Source of the DNA: Macrolepiota albuminosa
Taxonomy: Eukaryota; Basidiomycota; Agaricomycetes; Agaricales; Agaricaceae
DNA length: 64,000 nt
Direction of reading: 5' to 3'
NCBI GenBank assembly: GCA_027475525.1
Contig: JAMWFC010000113.1
Coordinates: 1,352,001-1,416,000, forward strand
Below the pieces are notes generated by a model. That model made no database searches. It had not been told where the DNA came from and saw nothing but the letters and a program-made list of their open reading frames with translations. A program made the position numbers and the translations under genes. This document shows positions 34,480-45,128 of the stretch, one piece after another. Each line of letters opens with the position of its first letter. The stretch's first letter is position 1.

Positions 34480-36467
34480 TGAATTCAAAATAGAGTGAAG
34501 CTCTAGCAGGTACATCTAATTTTTTTCTCCCTTATCATGAAAGTTCTCCCTTTTGGATCAACAGAACTAGCCTGGCCTTTTTGAAACACAACTAAGAACT
34601 CTAAGTCATCACACTTTTCAATGGAAACAAAGTTGGCAGTAGTGTTGTGCAAGGCCTGGCTTGGCCTAAAAGCTGTGGCTTGGGCTCAACCTGATAAAGC
34701 TTAGGCTTGTACATATTCAAAGCCAGGCTTTAGGAGGGGCTCATGCCTGGCTCAGCTCAGCTTGGGCCCAAGCTGCAGCCTGTAGTAAGTATAGGTAGTC
34801 AAAGAGTCTTTCCATCATGCTTTTGTGGTACATCAAAAAATTTGTCAATATTTTGAGTTTTCTGCGTAGTTTAGCATCGTAGCTTGTTAACAATAGTCTC
34901 ACAATCAGATTTGTCAATAGTTGCAGGCACTGATGAGGCAGGTGCCATGGGAAGGTGGTCCGATGTTAAAGAATTTTCAGGTGGTCGACTTGAAGAAACA
35001 TGTGTGTGCTTGCTAGCCATGGATGAATCCATAATCAGGTGAAATTTTGGGTGGCTGTAAGAGTGCTGCTAATAACAGAAAGTAAAAATGCCAGTGCAAA
35101 TCATGATCATAATCAGTGGCTGTAAGGCTGTGGCTCAGGCTTTTCAAAATTCAAAGCCAAGCTTCAGGCTCTCCCAAGCTTTGAAGAAAGCCCAGTCTGG
35201 CCCAGCCTATATGGGCTCAGCTCAGCTTGGCCTGTGGCCTCAAGCCCAAGCCAGCACATCACTAGTTGGCAGATAGATCAGGAGTGTGCAAGGTGACTTT
35301 GAATACCAGTTGCAAAGTATGGCCATTGATTGATACTGTTTTTTTGATGGTTCTTTCTTTCATGATGCTAAAAACACCACCACAGTTTGCAGATATGCCT
35401 TGACAGAGTGTGATGTATGCTTGGTAATCTTTAAACTCAGTGCATCTCACAAAACAGTGATTAGTTGCTTCTGAGTCAGCATATGTCAGGATGGCCTCTT
35501 CTAGCAGGTGTAGCAAATGTGCCAGCCAATATCTCCACCCCATTTAAGTAGAATTTCAAGGGTATCAAGTTCTGGCTGTACACTGCAGGTGAAGCAAAAA
35601 GTAAGTTGGCCATTAAAGCATATATTGTCTGGGGGTTCTAGGTCATTGTGTTAGCCATATTTGTAGCAGGATTTTGAGTATTGGTCTGAAAGTTAGGCTG
35701 AGGTGGTGTGGTGTTCTTTCTATGTCCAAAGTTTGGCAGGAATTGACCCTCCTTTCTTCCACCCTTCTTCAATCATATGGCCTGTACATTTGCAATTGAG
35801 GTTGGTGCATATGAGTTTCTGTTGAGGGTGAAGAGCTTTTGCAAGTAAAGCATTTGAGGTAGTGTCTGATTCCATTGCTCATTTCTTCAGGCATTCCCAA
35901 TGAATGTTTAATCTGGCAATCAGGTCAATGGACATTTTTGTTGACTAAAGTGATGTGATAATGTAGTTCTAAGACACAGGAAGCAATGAGATCATGATGG
36001 CCCTGAACTGGTTATCCTTTATATTGGCTCCTTTGTCAATGGCAGTATTTCATTTTGACCAAAGATTTGCAATATGCTTTGAAAAGTCCATTTTGTCTGA
36101 GTATTTGGTGGCACAAAGTGCATTCTCCACCAAGTTGCTCTCAAGTTTGATGCCATTTTATAGGGTTCCTTTAACATTGCCCATATTTTTGCAGCAAAGT
36201 CTGACATTTTAATTCTCAGGCCAATAAGATTTTTAGTGTTATAAACAATCAGTGCCAACATCTTGGGCTTGCTATTCTTGGTAGGATAAGGATGAGTCCC
36301 ACCACTCCATTGCTGCAGAGCTAGGTAATGTTGTTTTAGATGTTGGTATTGATATTGTTTCTTCAAAATACTCTTCTATGCCTCTAAGTTTAGCTGCCAG
36401 GATAACTCAGTCTTTGAACACAAAATAATTAGTTTCATCAAACAGGAACTTTTATAAGAACATATGC
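34480..36467 (-). pseudogene. Copia C fragment: gag and protease remnants
   Basis: Minus-strand remnants of an old Ty1/copia-type element. Gag-like sequence lies at 36467-36019 (AAKLRGIEEYFEE, SDFAAKIWAMLKEPYKMASN) and a protease region at 35543-35273 (ILTYADSEATNHCF, where DSEA replaces the catalytic DSGA). The protease continues on the far side of the MITE at 34631-34480 (FVSIEKCDD, then FQKGQASSVDPKGR in a shifted frame). Several stops and frameshifts are present. The 5' part of this element, including a putative LTR, appears to lie inside the inverted segment at about 49400-50137. Confidence 0.6.
34640..35264. mobile_element. Non-autonomous hAT-type element (MITE) with 8-bp TSD
   Basis: The 625-bp unit is flanked by the direct repeat GTTGGCAG (34632-34639 and 35265-35272), the 8-bp duplication typical of hAT. 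Its ends are imperfect inverted repeats, starting TAGTGTTGTGC on the left and TAGTGATGTGC on the right when read inward. Subterminal AAGCC/GGCTT-rich arrays occupy both ends. A minus-strand stretch at about 35032-34870 could be a relic of a transposase N-terminus. It is inserted within the protease region of copia C. Confidence 0.85.
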
Positions 36468-36841
36468 TGATCCTTGACACCTAAATAATACAGACTATTC
36501 GTTAGTCTGATAGTCCTCAGTCTGTAGATAAATGACTGTATTTTCTGTACCTAAATAATACAGACTATTCGTTAGTCTGATAGTCTAAGGTACGATTAGT
36601 CAAATGTATAGTATAGGTATTCGAAATGAGCTCACCCTCAGTCTGTAGATAAATGACTGAGGGTGCATTCTATATCGTAGCTCAATATATGTGGTCCATG
36701 ACAATGAAGTGTGGTACAAAGGAAGTGTGATCTAGATGTGATATGAAAGAATGGTGGCCGTAGTGTTGTGATTGTGATGGGGACGTGATTGATGTGAAAA
36801 GGTGGTGGTCAAAGCGCACCTACGGTGTCGAGATCTTAACA
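36468..36841 (-). repeat. Copia A 3' LTR
   Basis: 374 bp, TG...CA, the reverse complement of 50138-50511 with a single mismatch seen. The 3' flank begins GCATATG. Confidence 0.9.
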
Positions 36842-36848
36842 CTCCTCC

Positions 36849-39800
36849 TCACCGTATGTGTGCTCCTCCTCGCGGGGAATCCTGTAGACCTAATATTCCT
36901 CGTGATCGATGGAACTGTGGCGCTGGCAACGGTTTCGTAAATATGTCGGCGATATTGTCCTTCGTGTTGATATATCGTAATGAGATTTCATTTGAAGCGA
37001 CACGTTCTCGTAGGAAGTGGTACTTTATATCGACGTGTTTCACTCGTGAATGGAATAACGGATCTTCTGACAGATTTATCGCCGAGTTGTTGTCGCATAG
37101 AATAACTGTCGCATCGTCGGTACGTTGACCCAGCGCGTCCATTACCATCCGCAACCAGATCCCCTCCTGCGCGGCCTCAAACGCTGCCATATACTCGGCT
37201 TCGCATGATGACGCCGCTACTGTCCGTTGTTTTCTCGTGCACCATGATATAAGACCTGAACCCAGTGACCATGCGTACCCACCTACACTCCGTCGAGTAT
37301 CAGGGCAGTTTGCCCAGTCCGAATCAGTAAATCCGACCAGGTGTATTGGTTTTTCGCCACCAAGGCATAGTCGCAGTGTTCGCGTACCCTTCAGATACCG
37401 GACTACTCGTATAGCGGCGTGCCAGTGTGTGCTGGTGTAGCTGTCAAGGAATTGAGATAGTTGCTGGACCGCATATTGGATGTCGGGTCGCGTTGATATC
37501 ACTAGCCATAGTAACCCCCCCACCAGATTTCGATAAGGTATTCGAGTGATCTTCTCAATCTCCTCCTGAGTTAGAGCCGATCTATCGATGCGCTGAAGCT
37601 TTAGACCTGGATCCATCGGAACGGATAAGGGTGACGCGTCGCTTTGCCCATACTGAGTAATGAGACGGTCGATAAGGGTAGTCTGGGATAGAAACACTCG
37701 TCTGTTGACCCTGTCCCATTCCACGGCCATGCCCACTATGTGTGTTGGCGTACCTAAATCGGAAATGACCCACGTCTTCCCCAGTTGATCTTTAAAGGTG
37801 TCATTTGCTTCCTTAGTGCTCGCAATGGCCAGGAAATCGTCCACATGAATGCCTGTGATCACTGTCCCCTGGTCAGTCTTTCTATAGTAGAGACAGGCCT
37901 CACACTTCAATCGAGTGAACCCGAGTTTCTTCATCACATCATCCAGTGTCTTGTTCCAGATCCTCCCCGCCTGTTTCATCCCGTATAGAGGTCGCCGTAG
38001 CTTACACACCCAATCTTCTTTCCCTCTCTCTTCGAAATATTTCGGTTGCTGCATATAGATTCGCTCCTCTTCTGGAAGGACCCCATTGAGAAATGCTGTC
38101 TTCACATCTACCTGTGTTGCGTCCCACCCTAGTACTGCAGCCATGTGAAGGAGTATTTGCCAGGATTCCGCGCGTGCCGTCGGTGAGGTGGTTTTGTCGT
38201 AGTCCCTTCCCTGTACCATTGTGAATCCCTGTAGAACGTGTCGAGTCTTTAGTCGCGTGATGTTTCCATGTTCGTCGCGTTTGACAGTGAATACTGGTCG
38301 TCCCTTGAATATTCTCTGTCCAGCTGGTACTTTCTCACGAGGTACCAACTCCCACACGTTCATCTTATTCAGTGAATCGATCTCATCCTGGTATGATGCC
38401 TTCCATGCCGGCCAATCTGTTGAGCTTTTAGCATCATCTAGGGACTTCGGAGTGTCGGGATCAACTCCTATTTCGAGTTCAGGTACATCACCGATTGCGC
38501 TCAATGTCATCATCAATTGATCGAGGTCATCGACACCCACACCATCGTTCCCTCCATCTACTGGGTTCAGCTCCGCCAGTGCCCTACACCGCTCAATCCT
38601 CGTGTTCCTTACACGTTCAGCAGCCTCTTTTGATTCCCTAACCGCTCTCTCTGTTCGAGTTTCCATACGGTCGTTTTCGGGCGCAGTTTTTGGTGTTGGA
38701 ACTGAGGTTTGAGTTGAACGTCGTAGCGGTGCTGGCTCGGGTTGTGGTAGCGGTATGTCTTCAGCTCTTTGTGGTATGTGTTTGGGGTTCTGATCAGCTC
38801 GCTCGTACGTACTTCTCAGGCCTGGGATATGGATCTGATCATCATCATCGTTGGGTTGCTGGGGTACGGGAGTTGGGCTTGATCGCTCCTCAATTGTATC
38901 TATTGATGGGTGATCGGCTTGGCTTGGTCCTCCTGGGCTCGTGACAGGTATTGGATTATGATGGTTAAGTGATTCTTGGTGGCTTTCGATAAACCGGACA
39001 TGGTAAGAACTATAAACTTTTCGAGTAGATCTGTCATAACATCGATATGATTTCGAGTTTGAGTCATACCCAACCAGCACACACTCGATCGACCGTTCGA
39101 AGATTTTGGGGTTATGTTTGTTGAGGACAAGTACAAAGGCACGGCATCCTATCTCTCGAAGATATGAGTAGTCTGGTTTCCTTCCATACCACAGCTCATC
39201 TGGGGTACTATTTTTCTCGATGGAGTTCCTCGTTTTTCCGTGTAAGTGCGTGGCGGTTAAGTAAAACTCGTCCCAGAGGTATGTAGGGCATCCTGCTGCT
39301 ATGCGCATTGATCGAGCCTTTCCCATGAGGGTCCGATGCATTCTTTCAACACGACCCATATGTGCTGACGTGTATGGTGCGCCTACTTCAAGGATTATAC
39401 CTTTGGACTTATACCATGTCTTGTGATCTTCGCCGTTGAGTTCACCGTCATTTCCAGTGTGCAAGATCTGTAGAGTCTCACCAGTTTCGCTTTCCCGAGC
39501 TAGTACCCATGCCTGCAGTTCTCTGAAAGCGTCACCCTTTGACTTTAGAGGAATAGACCAAGGTTTATTCGAATAGTCGTCAACGAGGTTCATAACATAG
39601 AGGTTCCCAGTACGAGATACCACGGCTGCTTGCCCTGTCAAGTCCACCCACACCTTTTCTAGCCTTTTCGTTGCTTTATGCCCATCCCCTTCCTCCCGTT
39701 TCTTTGGTACCGGTGTTCGTGCCTGCTTGCCGAGGATACAATAGTCACAAACGGGAGGTTTCTCGGGAAAGGTTTTGGGCATACCGTCTATCATTCCATC

Positions 39801-40913
39801 GCGAGCCATCTGCATGATGGCCTGGTAGTTTGCATGGCCAAGTCTGTTGTGCCAGGTTTTAGCGTCGGGTATAGCGTGGATGGTGAGTGCGTGATGATAG
39901 TTGAAGTTTAGTGCATAAAGGTTCTTTTGGGGGACCAGAGTTCCGGTTGCGATAACAGTCTTTGTGGATCTCCTGACCAAGGTAGCACCAACATCGTCGA
40001 AAACGGTAGAGATGCCATTTACTTTGGCCAGCTTACTGATGGAGAGTAGACGGACGGTCGACTTTGGTACATGCAGTGCATGGTCGATGGTAATATGATG
40101 TCCCTCTCCTACGTTGAGCTTTATGCTTCCAATTCCAGTAGCTGCGATGGCTGAGCCACCAACTCCGCGGATCAGTCTTTCTGGGATTGCCGTTAAGGTG
40201 CTGAAGTCTGCTCGATCGGGAGATATGTGGACGGTGGCGCCCGAGTCGAGATAGAAAGGGAATGTTTCAAATGGTATGCTCACTGAGTCTGATATATACG
40301 CTTTGCTTTCCTGATCGTAGTTGCAAAGATCCACTCCTACACGCGGCTCCTCCTCAACTGCGATCAGGGAATCAAACTCCAGTGCCTCAACGTCCTCGAT
40401 CTGGCTAGTCTCTGGTATAGAGTCAGTTGCTAGACCAGCAAACTCTGACGCAACAATCTGGGGTGTCTTGCCACTCTGTGTCGCAATATATGCTGCAATT
40501 GCGTTTGAATCGCCCTCCACCACAAAAGCGGAACCTCCTTGAGGTGTTATCGTAAGCCGAGAAGTATTTTTCTTTGTGTCCTTCCCCTTTTGCGCGTCAT
40601 AGAATGCCAATCGGGCCTTCCTAGACTCCTCCACCGTTTTACCGGCCATTCCTCCACCCTCCAGAACACACCAAGGCTGTGTGTGGCCTGTGAAAGCGGT
40701 ACGTCCCTTAGCCTTACAGCTACTGCAATGGAGACGATCAAACTTGGACATTTTAGCCATGAAGGCTGTGGGTGCTGAGTCTGTGGGCGTAGGAGCCGAC
40801 TTGTCGGCATCGATCAGGGTCTGCTCGCCTTCGAGGAATCGGCGAATCTCAGTGGGTCCATATTTGGCGACGTCACCAGCCGTGGTGAGGTCCCGCGATA
40901 TGATCGATCGTAT
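36849..40913 (-). CDS. Copia A Gag end-Pol polyprotein (PR-INT-RT-RNase H)
   Basis: The open frame is intact for about 1354 codons of copia A sequence. Order from the N-terminus: Gag end (IRSIISRDLTTAGDVAKYG); a Cys-containing stretch (HCSSCKAKGRT); protease with FYLDSGATVHISP; integrase with HNRLGHANYQAIM, CDYCILGKQ, VDLTGQA, HTGNDGELNG and GRVERMHRTL; reverse transcriptase with TQVDVKTAFLNG and the HVDD box (TGIHVDDFLA); RNase H with VGFTDSDWANCPDTRRSVGG, SSCEAEYMAAFEA, KYHFLRERV and NIADIFTKPLP. This is Ty1/copia order. The start is not its own: the 32 codons before 40913 come from copia B RNase H, and the missing N-terminal Gag lies at 50660-51264 on the other strand. Confidence 0.9.
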   Translation of the reverse strand: MRSIISRDLTTAGDVAKYGPTEIRRFLEGEQTLIDADKSAPTPTDSAPTAFMAKMSKFDRLHCSSCKAKGRTAFTGHTQPWCVLEGGGMAGKTVEESRKARLAFYDAQKGKDTKKNTSRLTITPQGGSAFVVEGDSNAIAAYIATQSGKTPQIVASEFAGLATDSIPETSQIEDVEALEFDSLIAVEEEPRVGVDLCNYDQESKAYISDSVSIPFETFPFYLDSGATVHISPDRADFSTLTAIPERLIRGVGGSAIAATGIGSIKLNVGEGHHITIDHALHVPKSTVRLLSISKLAKVNGISTVFDDVGATLVRRSTKTVIATGTLVPQKNLYALNFNYHHALTIHAIPDAKTWHNRLGHANYQAIMQMARDGMIDGMPKTFPEKPPVCDYCILGKQARTPVPKKREEGDGHKATKRLEKVWVDLTGQAAVVSRTGNLYVMNLVDDYSNKPWSIPLKSKGDAFRELQAWVLARESETGETLQILHTGNDGELNGEDHKTWYKSKGIILEVGAPYTSAHMGRVERMHRTLMGKARSMRIAAGCPTYLWDEFYLTATHLHGKTRNSIEKNSTPDELWYGRKPDYSYLREIGCRAFVLVLNKHNPKIFERSIECVLVGYDSNSKSYRCYDRSTRKVYSSYHVRFIESHQESLNHHNPIPVTSPGGPSQADHPSIDTIEERSSPTPVPQQPNDDDDQIHIPGLRSTYERADQNPKHIPQRAEDIPLPQPEPAPLRRSTQTSVPTPKTAPENDRMETRTERAVRESKEAAERVRNTRIERCRALAELNPVDGGNDGVGVDDLDQLMMTLSAIGDVPELEIGVDPDTPKSLDDAKSSTDWPAWKASYQDEIDSLNKMNVWELVPREKVPAGQRIFKGRPVFTVKRDEHGNITRLKTRHVLQGFTMVQGRDYDKTTSPTARAESWQILLHMAAVLGWDATQVDVKTAFLNGVLPEEERIYMQQPKYFEERGKEDWVCKLRRPLYGMKQAGRIWNKTLDDVMKKLGFTRLKCEACLYYRKTDQGTVITGIHVDDFLAIASTKEANDTFKDQLGKTWVISDLGTPTHIVGMAVEWDRVNRRVFLSQTTLIDRLITQYGQSDASPLSVPMDPGLKLQRIDRSALTQEEIEKITRIPYRNLVGGLLWLVISTRPDIQYAVQQLSQFLDSYTSTHWHAAIRVVRYLKGTRTLRLCLGGEKPIHLVGFTDSDWANCPDTRRSVGGYAWSLGSGLISWCTRKQRTVAASSCEAEYMAAFEAAQEGIWLRMVMDALGQRTDDATVILCDNNSAINLSEDPLFHSRVKHVDIKYHFLRERVASNEISLRYINTKDNIADIFTKPLPAPQFHRSRGILGLQDSPRGGAHIR

Positions 40914-42876
40914 GTTATTTTTGGCTATTGCTATTGATCCATTGTTGTCGCCTTGCAGGGATACTGGCAGTGGTACTCCTATTTCAATTTCCGCTAAGGC
41001 AGCATACATCTACTGAATCTGCTCCTCCACACATACTAGAGCTATATATTCTGCTTCAGTCATAGATGTGGAGACTGTGGGTTGGAATTTTGCGCTCCAG
41101 CTGGTGGGTCCTCCTGCTTGAATGTATACTCTGCCAAATATCAATTTGCACATGTCGATATCAGCTACAAAATCAGAGTCATAATACCCTTGTAGAATGT
41201 AGTCATTATAACCAGGTCCTCCATAACATATCTTGTATGCTAAAGTACCTTTGATGTACCTCATCACATGCATTAGAGCAAGCCAGTGCAGTTTCCCCAG
41301 ATTCGACATGAATCCGCTGAGGGAGGTGATTGCAAATGCAATGTCAGGATGGGTTCCAACTTGAGCATACATCAGGGAGCCTAGGACTTTGCTGTATGGT
41401 TTGTCCTTCATGTATATATATTTCTTCTCTGTTGCTGGGGCCTAGGTCCAACTGAGAACAATTCTGGGCAGGAGTGGTGTGTATTTTGGTGTGCACTCTG
41501 TTATGCCATACTTGTCTAAGGTCTGCTTGAGGTATTCTTCCTGGTCGAGGGTGATGAGCTTCTTTTGCCTGTCACATGTGATCTGAATTCCCAAAACAAA
41601 CTTAATGTTCCCCAAGTCCTTGATTTCATACCTCTCCCCCAGTTCTCTTCGTGCCCTTTCTGCCTCCTCCTTGAACGATGACATGCCGGATGTGTCATCA
41701 GTATAGGTGCTTGTGATGGTTCTTTTGCCGCCCCTTTCCCTTGACTGTACTGATTGATCTGCTTCCAACTGTTTGTAGCCTAGTCTTTTCATCTCCTCAT
41801 CGAGCATATGCCACCAATTGTGAGCTCCATCCATCATTCCATAAATGGCCTTGTCCAGTAATGATACTAACATTTTCTTGCTGTCTTCTCCATCGTCTCC
41901 ACAGTCATGCATTGCGGTCTCCCGGACCCACTCATCTGTGGTAATGTCGATCCTATACACGTTGCTGTGGCAAACTTCGTAACCCTCCAGTTGCTCCATG
42001 AGGATGGGGACTTAAGTTGGCACATTGAGGTAAGTGCTAGTATAATCTACCTGCCACATCTTAAAGTCTTCCACCGTCCCCACTGTGAGGTTTATTTAGA
42101 GCAACTCATACTTTATGATGGATGCATATGTGACAAAGTAGTCAATGCCTGGGATTTGCAAAAAGCCCTTTGCAACTAGCTGTGCCTTGTGCATCCAACC
42201 ACTTTCCCATTAGCATCATATTTTAATGCAAAGATCCACTGATTCTTCATTGTCCAAGCTCCAGCAGGACGTTCCACAAGGTGCCACACCTTCCGTTCAT
42301 GCATGTGTTCCATTTCTTGATCCATGGAGGCATGCCATAGATTGGGGCACTTCATTGCCTCTGAGTAGGACTTAGAAACCCACAGTTTATCAGGGTCTGG
42401 GACTTGCAATAACAGCGCACCAGGCATGCTCACAAAGGTCTCCTCCTTACTTTCAGGGCCATCTGAGTATTCGGTGATGAGCCTGCATTGTGGCTGGCTA
42501 CCAATAGCACCAATACCCACACCTCACATTGGCCCACTAGTACCACCAGAAGCGCCATGCTCTAGCGCTTCCAGTGCTATTTTTCTCATATTTTTACACT
42601 AATAACTCGCAGCTACAGACTCCAATTACTCTCAGACCACTTTTTATGGCACCACTTATTCTTTGCACCACTATTGACACCTTGCCGCACCTTGCCACTT
42701 GCACTTCAAGGCTATACATTTACACAGACACTTGGCATCAGTCAATCTGGCATAATGCTCTTAGCCAGTGGCAGCGCTTGCAAGGGGAAATGATGAAGTA
42801 TTTCCGTGACAGCATCATTATGGACCTTTTTACTATACAATTCAATTCACTGCATTTACTTACATTTTTATCAGTT

Positions 42877-43030
42877 CACCACCCTCTAGCGGCGCTTAAC
42901 CTCTTAGCATCGGCTAACTTTCTTTACTATAAATACCTACTTTTTGTTAGTAGCACCACCCTCTAGCGGCGCTTAACCTCTTAGCATCGGCTAACTTTCT
43001 TTACTATAAATACCTACTTTTTGTTAGTAG
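42877..43030 (+). repeat. Exact 77-bp tandem duplication (3 of 7)
   Basis: Copies 42877-42953 and 42954-43030 are identical. Confidence 0.95.
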
Positions 43031-43076
43031 CACAGGGAATCAATTTGGCAGTAGGGATCGTATCCCAACATTTTGG

Positions 43077-43230
43077 TCTCCATACGCAACAGACTACCTC
43101 TTGTTGACCGTGTCAAGCAAGGGGACTCTGCTCTAGTTTTCTATCTCTCTCTCTCTCCATACGCAACAGACTACCTCTTGTTGACCGTGTCAAGCAAGGG
43201 GACTCTGCTCTAGTTTTCTATCTCTCTCTC
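43077..43230 (+). repeat. Exact 77-bp tandem duplication (4 of 7)
   Basis: Copies 43077-43153 and 43154-43230 are identical, with only 46 bp between this and the previous duplication. Confidence 0.95.
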
Positions 43231-44175
43231 TCTAGCGCCTTGCAACTACAGCTTGGCTTTTGTGCTTAGATCCGCTAAGCAATCTTATCCTTTTATTATC
43301 ACGTTCTAGGTGCTAACACTTAGCGCCTCTTAGTGACCCTTTCCCGCACTTCTTAGCGTCTTTCTTAGCGACTTTCCCACGCTCTTAGCACTCCCCCTTA
43401 GCAACTTTTAGCGCCCTGTAGCCATGTTTTGGAGCCTTACGCAAGTGCCTCCAATCACCCACTTTCCTTGCCACCAACCTCTTGCCTACTGTGTGTTCTC
43501 TGGGACCTGTCTGGGACTCTCTCACACACTTAGCACGCCCAAAGCTATATCAGCTAAGTAGCTGCACTAGTGATAGTCTACGCAGCGCCCAGCTCGATTT
43601 GGACGTCATCATCGGGCAGATCCACATCGTGTGACTGGGGTACATTGTGTCTTTTTGCAGCTAATCGTGTCAACCGTCAAGGCTCAATCGGGTCAGGGAT
43701 GCTAGTAGTCGATGCAGGTGTCTAGACACCATTGTCTGCGGTGTGCAGGTCAGCTGCGGAGTTCACGTTGTCAGGCAGTTCATGCTCAGGGGTAGAAACA
43801 TCAACAACATCAAATAGGTCAATTGGCTCTCCTGAATAGTCATCAGGGAGTGTACAATGAGCTGGACCTTCTTTAAAGATCATATCATGCGATCAAAACA
43901 TTCTGCCTGTGCTTCGATCAAGTAGTTTGTAATCTCCTCATTCAAAGTACCCTACTAGGACTGCCTTGACAGACCACATATTGAGCTTGCTAGCACCATC
44001 CTCCCTTGAGACCTGTGCGTATATCACACAGCCAAATAGATGCAGATATGAGACGTCAGGCTTGGACTCAGTTCGGATCCCTTGCTAAGTCGAGAATAAT
44101 ATGATTTCTGTGCTCAGCCACACTATTTGCTGCTGACAAGTGTGGCACAGTTATTGTGTGCACGATTCCACGTTG

Positions 44176-45128
44176 ATAGGACCCTATACAGGTTAGGCGC
44201 ATCAACGGCAGGCTCGGCACCGGCTCCGGAAACCTTGCCGCACTCGTTCCGAACTTAGCGCACGCGTTCTACCCATTTTAAGCCATTCCCGACGGCCGCG
44301 CACGGCAAGAAGCAGATCCGATCAATGATAGCGCCGACGGCAGCAGGAATGACAACTGACAGATGGCATCAGTCACTGACAACAGCGCTTAGCGAGAAGC
44401 TTGATGATCTATCAAAAACTGACGGACAGCTTGGCGTTTGACCTTGGCGTCTGACACTGCTTACCGTCTCGATTTGGCGCCCAACGTCGCTTAGGTGTTC
44501 TGACAGACAGAAGGGTGATGGAGTGATGGTTTAGCTTCGCGATCTGTCGCCTGGCGTCGCTAAAGCTCTTGAATGGACGGTAGGGATCTGAAACCGTTGG
44601 AGCTACCCCTTTGAAATTTTCCAGTTTACCGCACTTTGGCAATGGTTGGTCACTGGCGACGGTGAACTCCTTGTAGTATATATTACTTACCGACTTGTAC
44701 ATAGAAGATCATCAGAAGACGAATAGACCAGAGTTTCCCCCTTTACTTCAGTCTCCCTTACGCTCAAGAGCTCATTTACGCTACGGTCGGCAACGTCAAA
44801 CTCATCGGCAGTTGCAGACGTTCGCCAATACTCGACATACTCGCGCCTTGCAACTACGGCAGGCACTATCGACGCTTAGACCTCGCTAAGCTTATCGTGC
44901 TCTTACCGCTTACCTTTGCCGTGTTCACTTACCGCATTTTCCTTAGGCGCTTTACCTTAGCGCTTGACACTTGCCGACCTCGTTACCGATTTTCCTCTTT
45001 TTCACAGGCGCGTTCTCTGGGACCTGCCCGGGACTCCTCATATCACTTTTAGCGCGCCCAACGCACACTCTTGGTACGATAACACAATTGTTACATTTGT
45101 TACTGACCAAACTTTGGGCGTCATCAAC
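44176..45128. repeat. Dispersed LTR-like repeat D2 inserted in copia B integrase
   Basis: It interrupts the integrase between the codons for CLKR and GIVHT, with AACG shared at both junctions. It shares the TTAGCG-rich body and the TCTCTGGGACCTG end block with D1. It is probably a solo LTR of an unplaced family. Confidence 0.5.

Larger units (their letters stand above)
42541..43564. repeat. Dispersed LTR-like repeat D1 inserted in copia B
   Basis: An insertion that interrupts copia B between CACTAGT motifs (a possible short target duplication). It carries a TATAAATA box, many TTAGCG-type motifs, and an end block TCTCTGGGACCTG...GGGACTC that recurs in D2 (about 45010-45040) and, weaker, at about 48355. 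Two of the 77-bp duplications lie in it. Confidence 0.5.

Noticed and set aside
36479..36590. Tandem direct repeat at 70-bp spacing, at first counted as another 77-bp duplication
   Set aside because: The period is 70, and the same arrangement is present in the other copia A LTR at 50394-50500, so it is part of the LTR design.
36849..41009. 1386-codon ORF taken as one complete copia polyprotein
   Set aside because: The first 32 codons are copia B RNase H and most of Gag is missing.
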